Source: Massilia brevitalea (lineage in GTDB: Bacteria > Pseudomonadota > Gammaproteobacteria > Burkholderiales > Burkholderiaceae_D). Taken from it: a stretch of 35,813 bases of DNA. Position numbers and translations under genes: made by a program. Shown in pieces: positions 7,971-16,045 of the stretch. Location: contig NZ_JAULSI010000042.1 of the NCBI RefSeq assembly GCF_030711405.1, positions 1 to 35,813 on the forward strand. The letters are read 5' to 3'. The notes below the pieces were generated by a model. It had not been told where the DNA came from, searched no databases, and worked only from the letters and a program-made list of their open reading frames with translations. The first letter of the stretch is position 1, and each line of letters opens with the position of its first letter.

Positions 7971-8020
7971 GGGTGGGCATTCGTAGTGCTGGCATTTAGC
8001 CAGCCCTACTGCCCACGCGG
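7971..8020 (+). repeat. REP-like repeat, copy 2, with a nested hairpin
   Basis: The two halves GGGTGGGCA and TGCCCACGCGG are separated by about 30 bases, which form their own stem: GTAG-T-GCTGGC, loop ATTTA, GCCAGC-C-CTAC. The whole unit folds as one long stem with a small bulge. The outer halves match copies 1 and 3. Confidence 0.6.
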
Positions 8021-8044
8021 TATGGCACCGTCGCGTGTCGAAAA

Positions 8045-8359
8045 TCAGAGCGCTGCAATCGCATCCAGCAAGGTCGGATCGCGATCGATCAGGCTCAACA
8101 AAATAGCCGCTTGGGCATTCGGCTTGGCCGTGCCCTGCTCCCAGTTCTTGATGGTTTGCGGTTGCGTTCGCAAACGGCGGGCGAACACCGGCTGGGACAG
8201 GTGGAGCTTCTCGCGCACTGCCCGAACTTTTTCCGCCGTCATTTCCGGCGGGGCCTTCAGTTCCACTTTCGTCGTGCGAAGCGTGAGTTTGCCTTGCCGC
8301 GCTTCTTCCAAAGCGTCGAAACCTTCCATCAGTTCGCCAAAAATATCTCGTTTGCTCAT
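8045..8359 (-). CDS. Xre-family antitoxin with helix-turn-helix (NadS/HigA-like)
   Basis: This 104-residue protein has an N-terminal segment (1-42) and an Xre-type helix-turn-helix domain (about 43-98: VRAVREKLHLSQPVFARRL...TIKNWEQGTAKPNA). Such proteins are the second gene of RelE/HigB-type toxin-antitoxin operons and repress their own promoter. The ATG overlaps the stop of a short upstream frame in an ATGA arrangement, and GAGGAG lies nine bases ahead. The usual full-length toxin is missing: only a deleted version remains (8356-8499). The antitoxin itself looks complete and may act as an orphan regulator. Confidence 0.85.
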   Translation of the reverse strand: MSKRDIFGELMEGFDALEEARQGKLTLRTTKVELKAPPEMTAEKVRAVREKLHLSQPVFARRLRTQPQTIKNWEQGTAKPNAQAAILLSLIDRDPTLLDAIAAL

Positions 8360-8499
8360 TGCTTGGTACTCCTCACCTTGATTTCCAGTTCCAGACGCCC
8401 TTTCAGCGCCTTGCGCTGGTCGGTGCTGAGATCGTCTGCTTCCAGGTATGTTTCGCGCAGGCGCGCGAAGGGAGGAAGTTCGACAAACGTAGCATTCAT
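8356..8499 (-). pseudogene. Internally deleted RelE/HigB-like toxin, 47 codons left
   Basis: The frame begins MNATFVELPPFARLRETYL and continues directly into EADDLSTDQRKALKGRLELE, ending at a TGA overlapping the antitoxin ATG. As I recall this family, the first part is the typical start of RelE/HigB-like toxins and the second the typical end (a ...DEADDLTxxQRKALK... tail). Intact toxins have about 100-115 residues, so roughly 60 central residues, including the catalytic strands, are gone. The reading frame and the translational coupling to the antitoxin survive. It should not work as an RNase; it may still act as a leader cistron. Confidence 0.75.
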
Positions 8500-8506
8500 T
8501 AGTGTA

Positions 8507-8517
8507 CCCAAGTTGGG
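8507..8517. promoter_or_regulatory. Small palindrome before the toxin remnant
   Basis: CCCAAGTTGGG is a perfect palindrome around a central base, starting eight bases upstream of the toxin ATG. A TTATAT -10-like sequence lies just upstream on the minus strand. It could be a repressor half of the autoregulated promoter. Confidence 0.3.
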
Positions 8518-8535
8518 GATATAAGTACGATTTTT

Positions 8536-8552
8536 TTAAACATCATGTTTAA
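8536..8552. promoter_or_regulatory. Candidate operator of the toxin-antitoxin operon
   Basis: TTAAACAT-C-ATGTTTAA is a perfect 17-bp palindrome about 37 bp upstream of the toxin remnant start, where the -35 region of the operon would fall. Xre-type antitoxins commonly bind such AT-rich palindromes to repress their own operon, so this is the best operator candidate here. Confidence 0.5.
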
Positions 8553-8600
8553 TTTGAGAGTCGTTACAGAACCGGATTCGCGTTGATACACAGTGGTGAA

Positions 8601-8629
8601 CGCGTGGACGGCATCGCCATCCACCCTAC
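8601..8629 (-). repeat. REP-like repeat, copy 3 (minus orientation)
   Basis: Read on the minus strand it is GTAGGGTGGA...TCCACGCG, the same layout as the other copies but with GGTGGA/TCCACG instead of GGTGGGC/GCCCACG arms. It lies just past the tyrosinase stop. Confidence 0.5.
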
Positions 8630-8633
8630 CGTT

Positions 8634-10319
8634 CTAGTAAACTTCAACGTTCGCCGCCACCAGCTCGACGTCCTCATCGCCCATGTCGTGATGCCCCATC
8701 ATCGCGTGCATCGGCACCACGCGCAGCCGCAGCGCCGTGTCGTCCGACGCCGGCCCCGCCCCGCGCGCCGCGCTCAGCTTGGCGCCGAGCGGCAGTGCGA
8801 AGCTGAGTGCGCCACACGAACCGCGGTGGCCGAACATCACGATCGTAGCCAGGTAGAACGGGCTGCCGGCGTCGATGCCGTGCGGATTCTCCGGCCCGTT
8901 CAGGATCACGATGTAGGGATCGCGGCAAGCCTGCGGGAAGTTCAGCGTGATGTTGGCCACCACGGTCTGCCCGGCCTCGACCGCACTTTCCAGCGTACCC
9001 GCCGTCACTTTCACCTGGGCCGTGGCCGGCCGCGCGCCGCCGACCGCGCGGCTCAGCACCGACCCGGGAAACACGCGCCGCGCCACCCGTTGCGGGCGCG
9101 CCAAAGCGCCAGCCATCTTCGGCAGCGTTTCCTCGCCGCTGCCGGCTTCGTAGTCGTAGTCGAAGAAGCCGGTCGCCTCGTAGTCGCCGGCACGGATCTG
9201 CGTTACCGGCGCGCCCTTGGCGTCGACGAAGAACAGCAGCGGTTCGCGTGCCCAGCGGTAGTAATCGGTGGCCCGCTCCGCTGCGGATTTCTGATCGTCC
9301 GGCAAGTCGGTGCGCAGTTCGACGCCGGTCGGCAGGGTCGGCAGGCCGAGCAGCGTTTGCCGGCGCGTCCACACGTCCCACAGGCGGTCGATATTCGCAT
9401 GGTGCAGGAAGAACACGGGGTCGACCGGCGACAGCATGTCGGCCATGAAGCCGCGCGACTCGGTGAAGTTGCAGTCGCGCGAGCCGACGCAGCGGTGCAC
9501 CGAATTGTGCGGCCGCGCTTCCAGCACACCAAACCCTGCCGAAACGCTGTGGTTCGCGCTCTTCGGGCTGGCAAAGGTGGGATAGTCGGGCGCGTCGAGG
9601 GCGGCGCGGATGGTGGCCGGCGCCACCGCGTCGGAGGTGGCCAGCGAGATGCCGGGCCGCTCGCGCACGATGCCGCGCGCGCCGGGCTGGTCGTAGAACA
9701 TGCGCCCGGACGGGTCGCGCAGGATGTCGAACATGACGTCGGCGTCGAAGCGGATATTGCGCGCCAGTAGCTGGCCGTACTGGGAGTTGCGGCTGTACAC
9801 GCCGCCGGGCGAAGTCCAGTAGCCGGAATTGGCCACCGCTGCCGCCAGGCGCGCCTCGAATTCGGGTGCGGTGCCGTAGAAGGCGCTGTGGTTCGGGTCG
9901 AGCACGCCGTCGAACATGCCTTCGGGCAGGCGCTGCTCGGCGGTCCAGTCCCAATACGGCAGGGCGAACTGCGGGTCGCCGCTCAGTTCGCGGCAAACCT
10001 GCTCGAACCAGCCCAGGTAGCCGCGGTGCCAGGGCAGGAACCACCAGTTGCCGTGCGGGCAGTCGAGGGTGTGGATGATGGCCTGGCGGTACCAGTTGCG
10101 CGGGTCTTCGGGCGGCAGCGCCAGCATGGCGCGCACGGCGCGGGCGTAGCTCTGGAGCATGCGTGCACCCATCTTCGAGCTCGCGCTGGGGCGTCGCCAG
10201 CGCGCCCGTGCCGGCGGCTGGGCCATCCCCATGCCGAACGGCAGGAGGCTGGCGCCGGCGGCGAGGACGGTCGATTGCAGGATGCGGCGGCGTGCGGGAT
10301 TGACGGCGTGCTGGGTCAT
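8634..10319 (-). CDS. Tat-exported tyrosinase-family copper oxidase
   Basis: This 561-residue protein starts with a twin-arginine signal (ARRRILQST, about 9-17). The type 3 copper centre is explicit. CuA ligands are H83, H89 and H98 (HTLDCPH, LPWHRGYL). CuB ligands are H271 and H275 (HNSVH) plus a histidine in FFLHHANIDRLW (306-307). C87 lies four residues after H83, the spacing of the cysteine that makes a thioether with a CuA histidine in plant catechol oxidases. A C-terminal domain (about 435-561) resembles the extra domain of plant-type polyphenol oxidases. It likely oxidises phenols in the periplasm or outside; the substrate is unknown. It stands alone, between a REP element and a terminator. 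Confidence 0.88.
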   Translation of the reverse strand: MTQHAVNPARRRILQSTVLAAGASLLPFGMGMAQPPARARWRRPSASSKMGARMLQSYARAVRAMLALPPEDPRNWYRQAIIHTLDCPHGNWWFLPWHRGYLGWFEQVCRELSGDPQFALPYWDWTAEQRLPEGMFDGVLDPNHSAFYGTAPEFEARLAAAVANSGYWTSPGGVYSRNSQYGQLLARNIRFDADVMFDILRDPSGRMFYDQPGARGIVRERPGISLATSDAVAPATIRAALDAPDYPTFASPKSANHSVSAGFGVLEARPHNSVHRCVGSRDCNFTESRGFMADMLSPVDPVFFLHHANIDRLWDVWTRRQTLLGLPTLPTGVELRTDLPDDQKSAAERATDYYRWAREPLLFFVDAKGAPVTQIRAGDYEATGFFDYDYEAGSGEETLPKMAGALARPQRVARRVFPGSVLSRAVGGARPATAQVKVTAGTLESAVEAGQTVVANITLNFPQACRDPYIVILNGPENPHGIDAGSPFYLATIVMFGHRGSCGALSFALPLGAKLSAARGAGPASDDTALRLRVVPMHAMMGHHDMGDEDVELVAANVEVY

Positions 10320-10473
10320 GACGGGCTCCGGTGGCGGAAATGGCGAGATGCCCGCCTGTGGCCAGTTAAGCGAACGCGGCGGGTCCTCCGCTCAGCCTAA
10401 GCCGGTCTGGAGCGCAGGGCGCTGGTGCAGCGCAAACGGGCGCACCGGAAGCGTGCAGGAGCGAATGCCGCCG

Positions 10474-10509
10474 AAAAAGAAAAGGCCACGCATCGAACGA
10501 TACGTGGCC
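10474..10509 (-). terminator. Intrinsic terminator after the 11.4-kb membrane protein gene
   Basis: On the minus strand GGCCACG pairs with CGTGGCC, continued inwards by ATCG/CGAT after one mismatch, with a 2-base loop. TTTTCTTTTT follows. It is 30 bp past the stop of the gene at 10539-11456. The rest of 10320-10538 holds the tyrosinase leader, with GGAG before its ATG and no clear promoter. Confidence 0.85.
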
Positions 10510-10538
10510 AGCGGACAACGGCGGCGAATGCCTGCCGC

Positions 10539-11456
10539 TCAGCGCGGTGGGCTGTAATTCGGGAACATTTCCTTCATCAGGAAAGCATGCAACTCCGCCG
10601 TATCCTTCGGCCGCGCGCTCATCGTCACTACCTTGCCCAGGCGGTGCGATTCCCACTCGAAGTCGCCGGTCTTTTCGCGGCGGATCAGTTCGATCATCTT
10701 CTTCACCACGGCGGTTTCGACGTCCGGCTCGCTGCCCTGCTCCACCGTCACCGAGGTCAGCCAGCGGCGCTTGAAGTTCTGGTTCCAGCCACGGAACTTC
10801 AGGTCCATGCTGTGGAAGGTCTTGTTCGAGATCGAGAAGATGCCCCCGCTCTCGTCGTTGTCGTCGCGCCCGCGGTTATTGATCTTGGCAATGTTCGCCA
10901 GCGCATTGCGGGTGCCGCGCGCGGCTTCGCTTTCCTCTTCGGTCTGGCTCGGCTCGGTAGCGCCGCGCTGGGCACGCTTGCGCGCGATGTACTCGGCCAT
11001 GTCCATCGGCGGCGCTTCCTCGGGCTTGGCTTCCGGCTTCGGCTCGGGCGGCGGCGGCTCGACCTTGTCGACGATCCGCGGCTTGTCCTCGGGCAGCGTG
11101 ATGGTGTCGGGCAGGCGCTCGACGCGCGGGGTCGTCGGCCGGGGCTTGGTTGGGGTCTTCGAGGGCTTGCTGGTCTTGGCCGGCGCCTGGGCCTGGGGCG
11201 GCTTTGGTTTCGACAGCGGCTGCACGTAGACCACTTCCCCGCCCGGCGGCGGCCTGGCCTTTTTCTCGGTGCGTTCGGGCTGGTAGAAGTAGAGCGCTAC
11301 CAGCAGCAGGTGCAAGGCGATCGTGATCGCCAGGCCGGTGCGGTTGGGACCCTGCCTGCCATAGGTCGGCACCACGGCGCCGGGCAGCGGCTGTCCGCAA
11401 TGCTGGCAGACATCGCTGTGCTCGGCGTAGGAGTGGGAATGGTCACGCAAAATCAA
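10539..11456 (-). CDS. Unrecognised membrane protein with TonB-like architecture and a CxxC motif
   Basis: I do not recognise this 305-residue protein. Residues 1-20 are rich in histidine and end in CQHC (17-20), a possible metal site on the cytoplasmic side. One membrane segment follows (about 41-58). Residues 60-150 are Pro/Lys/Glu-rich, a likely extended span across the periplasm. The C-terminal part (about 205-305, FRGWNQNFKRRW...) looks folded. This layout resembles TonB or TolA, but I see no TonB C-terminal signature and no exbBD nearby. No early in-frame ATG exists; a TTG at 11456 with GGAAAG upstream is the likely start. It ends with its own terminator. Confidence 0.75.
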   Translation of the reverse strand: MILRDHSHSYAEHSDVCQHCGQPLPGAVVPTYGRQGPNRTGLAITIALHLLLVALYFYQPERTEKKARPPPGGEVVYVQPLSKPKPPQAQAPAKTSKPSKTPTKPRPTTPRVERLPDTITLPEDKPRIVDKVEPPPPEPKPEAKPEEAPPMDMAEYIARKRAQRGATEPSQTEEESEAARGTRNALANIAKINNRGRDDNDESGGIFSISNKTFHSMDLKFRGWNQNFKRRWLTSVTVEQGSEPDVETAVVKKMIELIRREKTGDFEWESHRLGKVVTMSARPKDTAELHAFLMKEMFPNYSPPR

Positions 11457-11603
11457 TACTACTTTCCGGATAACTGGTCAGCGCAATGCGGGGGTGAGCC
11501 GAAGTCTACCCGCGCAGTCTACCTGCTTTGGGTCTCCGGCGCACAGCCGCGTTGCGCTGCACAGCTTACAGGGCGGTTTTCCTGACAGTTGTTACATTGT
11601 GTT

Positions 11604-14600
11604 TCAGCTTATCTTGTGCAGCGAGACCGGCGCCGGCGCATGGCCAGGCTGCGCCCCATGGGCCTGCTCGTGCGCTACCTCGTGTGCGGCGATGTCGACG
11701 TCGGTCATCGGGCCGCTGCCGCTGTACTTGTCGAGGTACAGATAGATCACCGGGGTGATGTAGAGCGTGATCACCTGCGAGAAGATCAGGCCGCCCACCA
11801 CCGCCAGGCCCAGCGGCTGGCGCAGCTCGGCGCCGGCGCCGATGCCCAGCGCGATCGGCAGCGCACCCATCATCGCCGCCAGCGTGGTCATCAGGATCGG
11901 GCGGAAGCGCAGGATGCAGGCTTCGCGGATTGCCTGGTCCGGGGTCATGCCGGCATTCCTTTGCGCGTCGAGGGCGAAGTCGATCATCATGATTGCGTTC
12001 TTCTTCACGATACCGATCAGCATCAGGATGCCGATCATCGCAATCAGGGTCAGGTCGAGGTTGAAGATCCACAGCGTCAGCAGCGCCCCCACCGCCGCCG
12101 ACGGCAGGCCGGCGAGAATGGTCAGCGGGTGGATATAGCTTTCGTACAGCACGCCGAGCAGCACGTAGATGACGCCAATCGCCGTGATGATCAGGATCAG
12201 CTGGCTCGACTGGGTATCCTGGAACACCGCCGCGTCGCCGCCGTAGTTCGTGATGATCGAGGACGGCAGTTTCATTTCGCGCTTCATCTCGTCGATGGCG
12301 GCGGTGGCGTCGCCCAGCGGCACATTCGGCGCCAGATTGAAGGCCAGCGTGATCGCCTGCAACTGCCCCTGGTGGTTGATCGCCAGCGGGCCGACGGTGC
12401 GGCGCACGTTCGCAAAGCTCGACAGTTTTACCAGGTCGCCATTGCTGGAGCGTACAGACACGCGCGACAGCGCATCGTCGTAGTAGCGGTCGGCCTCGGC
12501 CGCTTCCAGGATCACGTAATAGCTGGCGGCGGTGGAGTAAATGGTCGAGACCTGGCGCTCGCCGAAGGCGGCGTACAGCACGGTGCGTACGTCGGCCATG
12601 TTCACGCCCAGGCGCGCGGCCTTGTCGCGGTCGATGTCGAGGGTGGCCTGCAGGCCGCGGTTCTGCGAGTCGCTGGTGACGTCGCGGAATGTCGGGTCGC
12701 GCTTCATGCGTTCGAGGAACTGGTCGGCCCAGCTGCCGATCTCGCCGCCCGACACGCTCTGCAGCGTGTACTGGTAGCGGCTCTTGCTCTGGCGTCCGCC
12801 CAGCTGCAGGTTCTGCACCGGCGACATGTACACCTGCACGCCCGCGATGCCGCGCGTGCCCTTGCGCAGCTCGTCCAGCACTTCCGGCATGGCCGGACGC
12901 TCCGAGCGCGGCACCAGCACCAGGAACATGCGGCCGCTGTTGCCGCCACCCACGAAGGAAGTGACGTCCTGCACGTGCTTGTTGGCACGCATCACGTCGA
13001 CCACCTTGCCCTGCAGCGCCATCATCGCCTGCGAAGAGGTGTCTTCGGATGCTTCGACGGTGATGCGGATCTGGCCAAGGTCTTCCTCGGGGAAGAAGCC
13101 CTTCGGCATGGTCATGTACAAAATCGCAGTCAGGGCAAAGGTGCCGAAGGCCAGCATCAGCACCAGGAAGCGGTAGCGCAGCGCCTTGTCCAGGCTGCGC
13201 GCATAGCCGTTGCGCACGCCCGTGAACATGGCTTCGAAGCGGCGTCCGATCCAGGACATTTCGTGCGGCTCGATGTGGCCGCCGTTCTTGATCAGGCGCG
13301 AGCACAGCATCGGCACCAGGGTCAGCGACACCGCCGCCGACACCAGCACCGCCAGGCCGACGATGACCGCGAATTCGCGGAACAGCAGGCCGATCACGCC
13401 CGGCATGAAGAAGATCGGGATGAACACCGCCACGAGCGAAATCGAGATCGAGACGATGGTGAAGCCCATCTCGCGCGAACCGACCAGGGCCGCGTGGAAG
13501 GGCTTTTTCCCCATTTCCATGTGGCGCACAATGTTTTCCAGCACCACGATGGCATCGTCGACCACCAGGCCGACGGCCAGCGTGATGCCAAGGAGTGAGA
13601 TGTTATCCAGGCTATAGCCGAAGGCATACAGCAGCGACAGTGCACCGAGCAGCGAGATCGGCACCGTCACCGCCGGGATCAGGGTCGCAGTCAGGCGGTG
13701 CAGGAACAGGAAGATCACCAGGATGACCAGGATGACCGTGCCGGCCAGCGTCAGATTCACGTCGTGGATCGCTTCGCGGATCGAGATCGAGCGGTCGTTC
13801 ACCAGGCTGATCTTGATCGAGGCCGGCAGTTGCGTCTCGAACTTCGGCATCAAATTGCGCACGGCGTCGACCACCTGCACCGTGTTGGCGTTCGGCTGGC
13901 GCTGCACCATCAGCACGATCGAGCGTTCGCCGTTCAGGCTGCCGGCAGCTTTGACGGACTGGTAGCTGTCTTCGACCTGCGCCACTTCTTCCAGGCGCAC
14001 CGGCAAGCCGTCGCGGGTAGCGACGATGAGCTTGGCGAAGTCGGCTGCCTTCATGAGCTGGCCGCCGCCCTGGATGGTCAGCGTCTGCGCCGGGCCGTCG
14101 AGGATGCCGAGCGGGGTGTTCGAATTGGCGGCGCGCAGGGCGGCGGCCAGTTCGTCCATCGAGATATTGCGCGCGTTCATCAAATCGGAACGGGCGCGCA
14201 CGCGCACGGCGAAGCGTTTCTGGCCATTCACGGTGACTTGCGCGATGCCCGGCAGGGTCGAGATCGCCGGCGACACCACGTTTTCGGCGTAGTCGTTCAG
14301 CTCGGCCAGGCCCATCGAGGGCGAGGTCATGTGCATGAACAGGATCGGGGCGTCGGCCGGGTTGATCTTGCGGTAGGCCGGCAAGTCGGTCATTTCCAGC
14401 GGCAACTGGCGCTGGGCGGCCAGCAAGGCCGCCTGTACGTCCACCGCCGCCTTGTCGACGTCGATCGAGGTGTCGAATTCCAGCGTCAGCGAGGTGTTGC
14501 CCTGGGTGCTGGTCGAGGTGATCAGCCTGATGCCGGCGATGGTCGAAAACTGCTTTTCCAGCGGCAGCGCCACCGAGGACGCCATGGTTTCCGGGCTGGC

Positions 14601-14759
14601 GCCGGGCAAATTGGCGCCGACGTTGATGACCGGCGTGTTATAGCTCGGCAGCGCCGCGACCGGGATGTGCATGTAGGCCAGGATGCCGACCAGCACCAGG
14701 CTGATCGACAACAGCACCACCATCACCGGACGGCGGATACACAGTTCGGACAGATTCAT
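11604..14759 (-). CDS. RND-family efflux pump, inner-membrane transporter (MdtB/MdtC/AcrB-like)
   Basis: This 1051-residue protein has the HAE1-type RND layout: TM1 (about 12-30, PVMVVLLSISLVLVGIL), a large periplasmic loop, TM2-6, a second loop and TM7-12. The TM4 proton-relay pair is D401-D402 (GLVVDDAIVVLEN), equivalent to AcrB D407/D408. FFMPGVIGLLFREFA is the usual post-TM5 motif. Sequence style is closer to MdtB/MdtC than to heavy-metal CusA pumps. Its ATG overlaps the adaptor stop (ATGA). No outer-membrane factor gene is present, so a TolC-like partner must be encoded elsewhere. Substrates cannot be told from sequence. Confidence 0.93.
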   Translation of the reverse strand: MNLSELCIRRPVMVVLLSISLVLVGILAYMHIPVAALPSYNTPVINVGANLPGASPETMASSVALPLEKQFSTIAGIRLITSTSTQGNTSLTLEFDTSIDVDKAAVDVQAALLAAQRQLPLEMTDLPAYRKINPADAPILFMHMTSPSMGLAELNDYAENVVSPAISTLPGIAQVTVNGQKRFAVRVRARSDLMNARNISMDELAAALRAANSNTPLGILDGPAQTLTIQGGGQLMKAADFAKLIVATRDGLPVRLEEVAQVEDSYQSVKAAGSLNGERSIVLMVQRQPNANTVQVVDAVRNLMPKFETQLPASIKISLVNDRSISIREAIHDVNLTLAGTVILVILVIFLFLHRLTATLIPAVTVPISLLGALSLLYAFGYSLDNISLLGITLAVGLVVDDAIVVLENIVRHMEMGKKPFHAALVGSREMGFTIVSISISLVAVFIPIFFMPGVIGLLFREFAVIVGLAVLVSAAVSLTLVPMLCSRLIKNGGHIEPHEMSWIGRRFEAMFTGVRNGYARSLDKALRYRFLVLMLAFGTFALTAILYMTMPKGFFPEEDLGQIRITVEASEDTSSQAMMALQGKVVDVMRANKHVQDVTSFVGGGNSGRMFLVLVPRSERPAMPEVLDELRKGTRGIAGVQVYMSPVQNLQLGGRQSKSRYQYTLQSVSGGEIGSWADQFLERMKRDPTFRDVTSDSQNRGLQATLDIDRDKAARLGVNMADVRTVLYAAFGERQVSTIYSTAASYYVILEAAEADRYYDDALSRVSVRSSNGDLVKLSSFANVRRTVGPLAINHQGQLQAITLAFNLAPNVPLGDATAAIDEMKREMKLPSSIITNYGGDAAVFQDTQSSQLILIITAIGVIYVLLGVLYESYIHPLTILAGLPSAAVGALLTLWIFNLDLTLIAMIGILMLIGIVKKNAIMMIDFALDAQRNAGMTPDQAIREACILRFRPILMTTLAAMMGALPIALGIGAGAELRQPLGLAVVGGLIFSQVITLYITPVIYLYLDKYSGSGPMTDVDIAAHEVAHEQAHGAQPGHAPAPVSLHKIS

Positions 14760-15946
14760 GCTCCACCACCCTTCGTCGCGGGTGCGCCTTGTGGTTTGGC
14801 AGCCGGACCAGCGCTGGCGGCAATCTTGATCTTGCCGCCTGGACGCAGGTTCTGCTTGCCTTCGGTAATCACTTGCTCATTGCCGTTCAAGCCGGTCACC
14901 GCCGCATTCAGGCCGAAGGCATGCTGGCGTACGATCGGCACCTGGCGCGCGGTGCCGTCTTTCTCGACAACATAGACGAAGGTGCCGTAGGCGTTGATGA
15001 TAATCGCATTTTGCGGAATCACGACGGCGCCCTGGATCGTGCGCACCGTGACCCGGGTGTTGACGTATTGTCCCGGCCACAATTGGCCGTCGGCGTTGCT
15101 GAATTGGGCTTTCACGCGGATCGTGCCGCTGGTCGGGTCAACCGTGTTGTCGACGAAAATCAGTTCGCCGGTGACGGGCTTCGCGTCAGCGCCGCTGTTC
15201 GCCTCCACCGCCACCTTGCCGGCCTTCTGGGCCGCCAGCAGCGCGCCCAGCGAGGATTCCGGCAGGGTGAAGGCGATGTCGATCGGGTCGAGCTGGGTGA
15301 TGGTGGTGAGCGAGGTGGTCGGCTGGACCAGGCTGCCGCCATACACATTGATGGCGCCGACGCGGCCCGACAGCGGCGCACGGATCGTGGTGTAGCTGGC
15401 GCTGACCTGGTTGGCACGCACGGCGGCGGAGCTCGCTGCGACGGCGGCGCGCGCAGCTTCGACCTGGCTTTGCAGGGAGTCGACGGCGCTCTGGGCCAGG
15501 AATTTCTGGGCCACCAGGTCCTGGCTGCGCTTGTACTGGCGCTCGAGGTCGGCCAGGTTGGCCTTGCCGCGCGCCACTTCCGCTTCGGACTGGGCCACGG
15601 CGGCGCGGTCGCTGCGGTCGTCGAGCGAGAACATCAGTTGGCCCTTCTTGACGAACTGGCCCTCGCGGATGTGCACTTCGCGGATGGTGCTGGTGGTCTG
15701 CGGACGCAGGTCGACGGTCTGCTGCGGGGTCACGGTGCCGTTCGCGGCGACCTCGACGCCGACGTCCTGGCGCTGCGGCGCCACCACGTTGACGGTGGTC
15801 GGGCCCTGGGCCGCACCGGCGCCGGCGCCGCCGGCGGCCCCGTTCTTGCCCTCGCCTTCGGCGTGGGCGCCGCGGTTCATGTACCAGGCGCCGCCGATGC
15901 CGGCTGCAACGACGACGGCGATGACTGCGAGCGTATTCTTTTTCAT
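14756..15946 (-). CDS. RND efflux periplasmic adaptor (membrane fusion protein, MdtA-like)
   Basis: This 396-residue HlyD-type adaptor has an N-terminal membrane anchor or signal (residues 5-23) with no lipobox cysteine, then a Gly/Ala-rich linker. A biotinyl-lipoyl half-domain follows (TIREVHIREGQFVKKGQLMF), an alpha-helical hairpin (about 110-165), the second lipoyl half (TTIRAPLSGRVGAINV), and beta-barrel and membrane-proximal domains. The C-terminal Ala/Pro/Gly tail is low complexity. It bridges the RND pump at 11604-14759, to which it is coupled by a 4-bp overlap, and an outer-membrane channel. It starts 149 bp after a histidine kinase gene on the same strand. Confidence 0.93.
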   Translation of the reverse strand: MKKNTLAVIAVVVAAGIGGAWYMNRGAHAEGEGKNGAAGGAGAGAAQGPTTVNVVAPQRQDVGVEVAANGTVTPQQTVDLRPQTTSTIREVHIREGQFVKKGQLMFSLDDRSDRAAVAQSEAEVARGKANLADLERQYKRSQDLVAQKFLAQSAVDSLQSQVEAARAAVAASSAAVRANQVSASYTTIRAPLSGRVGAINVYGGSLVQPTTSLTTITQLDPIDIAFTLPESSLGALLAAQKAGKVAVEANSGADAKPVTGELIFVDNTVDPTSGTIRVKAQFSNADGQLWPGQYVNTRVTVRTIQGAVVIPQNAIIINAYGTFVYVVEKDGTARQVPIVRQHAFGLNAAVTGLNGNEQVITEGKQNLRPGGKIKIAASAGPAAKPQGAPATKGGGA

Positions 15947-16045
15947 TCAGGTCCCTTGCCGCCAGTTCCGGCAGCTTTATCAATCAATCAAACAATGTCT
16001 CAGGCACAAAAGCGTGGCGGGCAGTATGCCATCCGCGTGTGACAA

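Noticed and set aside
7938..8020. CRISPR-like array in the repeat region after hemB
   Set aside because: The units are 6 bp with no spacers, and the neighbouring palindrome is a single REP-like element.
10366..10656. Minus-strand open frame of 96 codons between tyrosinase and the membrane protein
   Set aside because: It overlaps the terminator hairpin and the end of the neighbouring gene in another frame and has no recognisable features.
11589..14975. Two long plus-strand frames opposite the RND pump
   Set aside because: They are antisense frames of a confidently identified transporter, with biased His/Gln/Arg composition.
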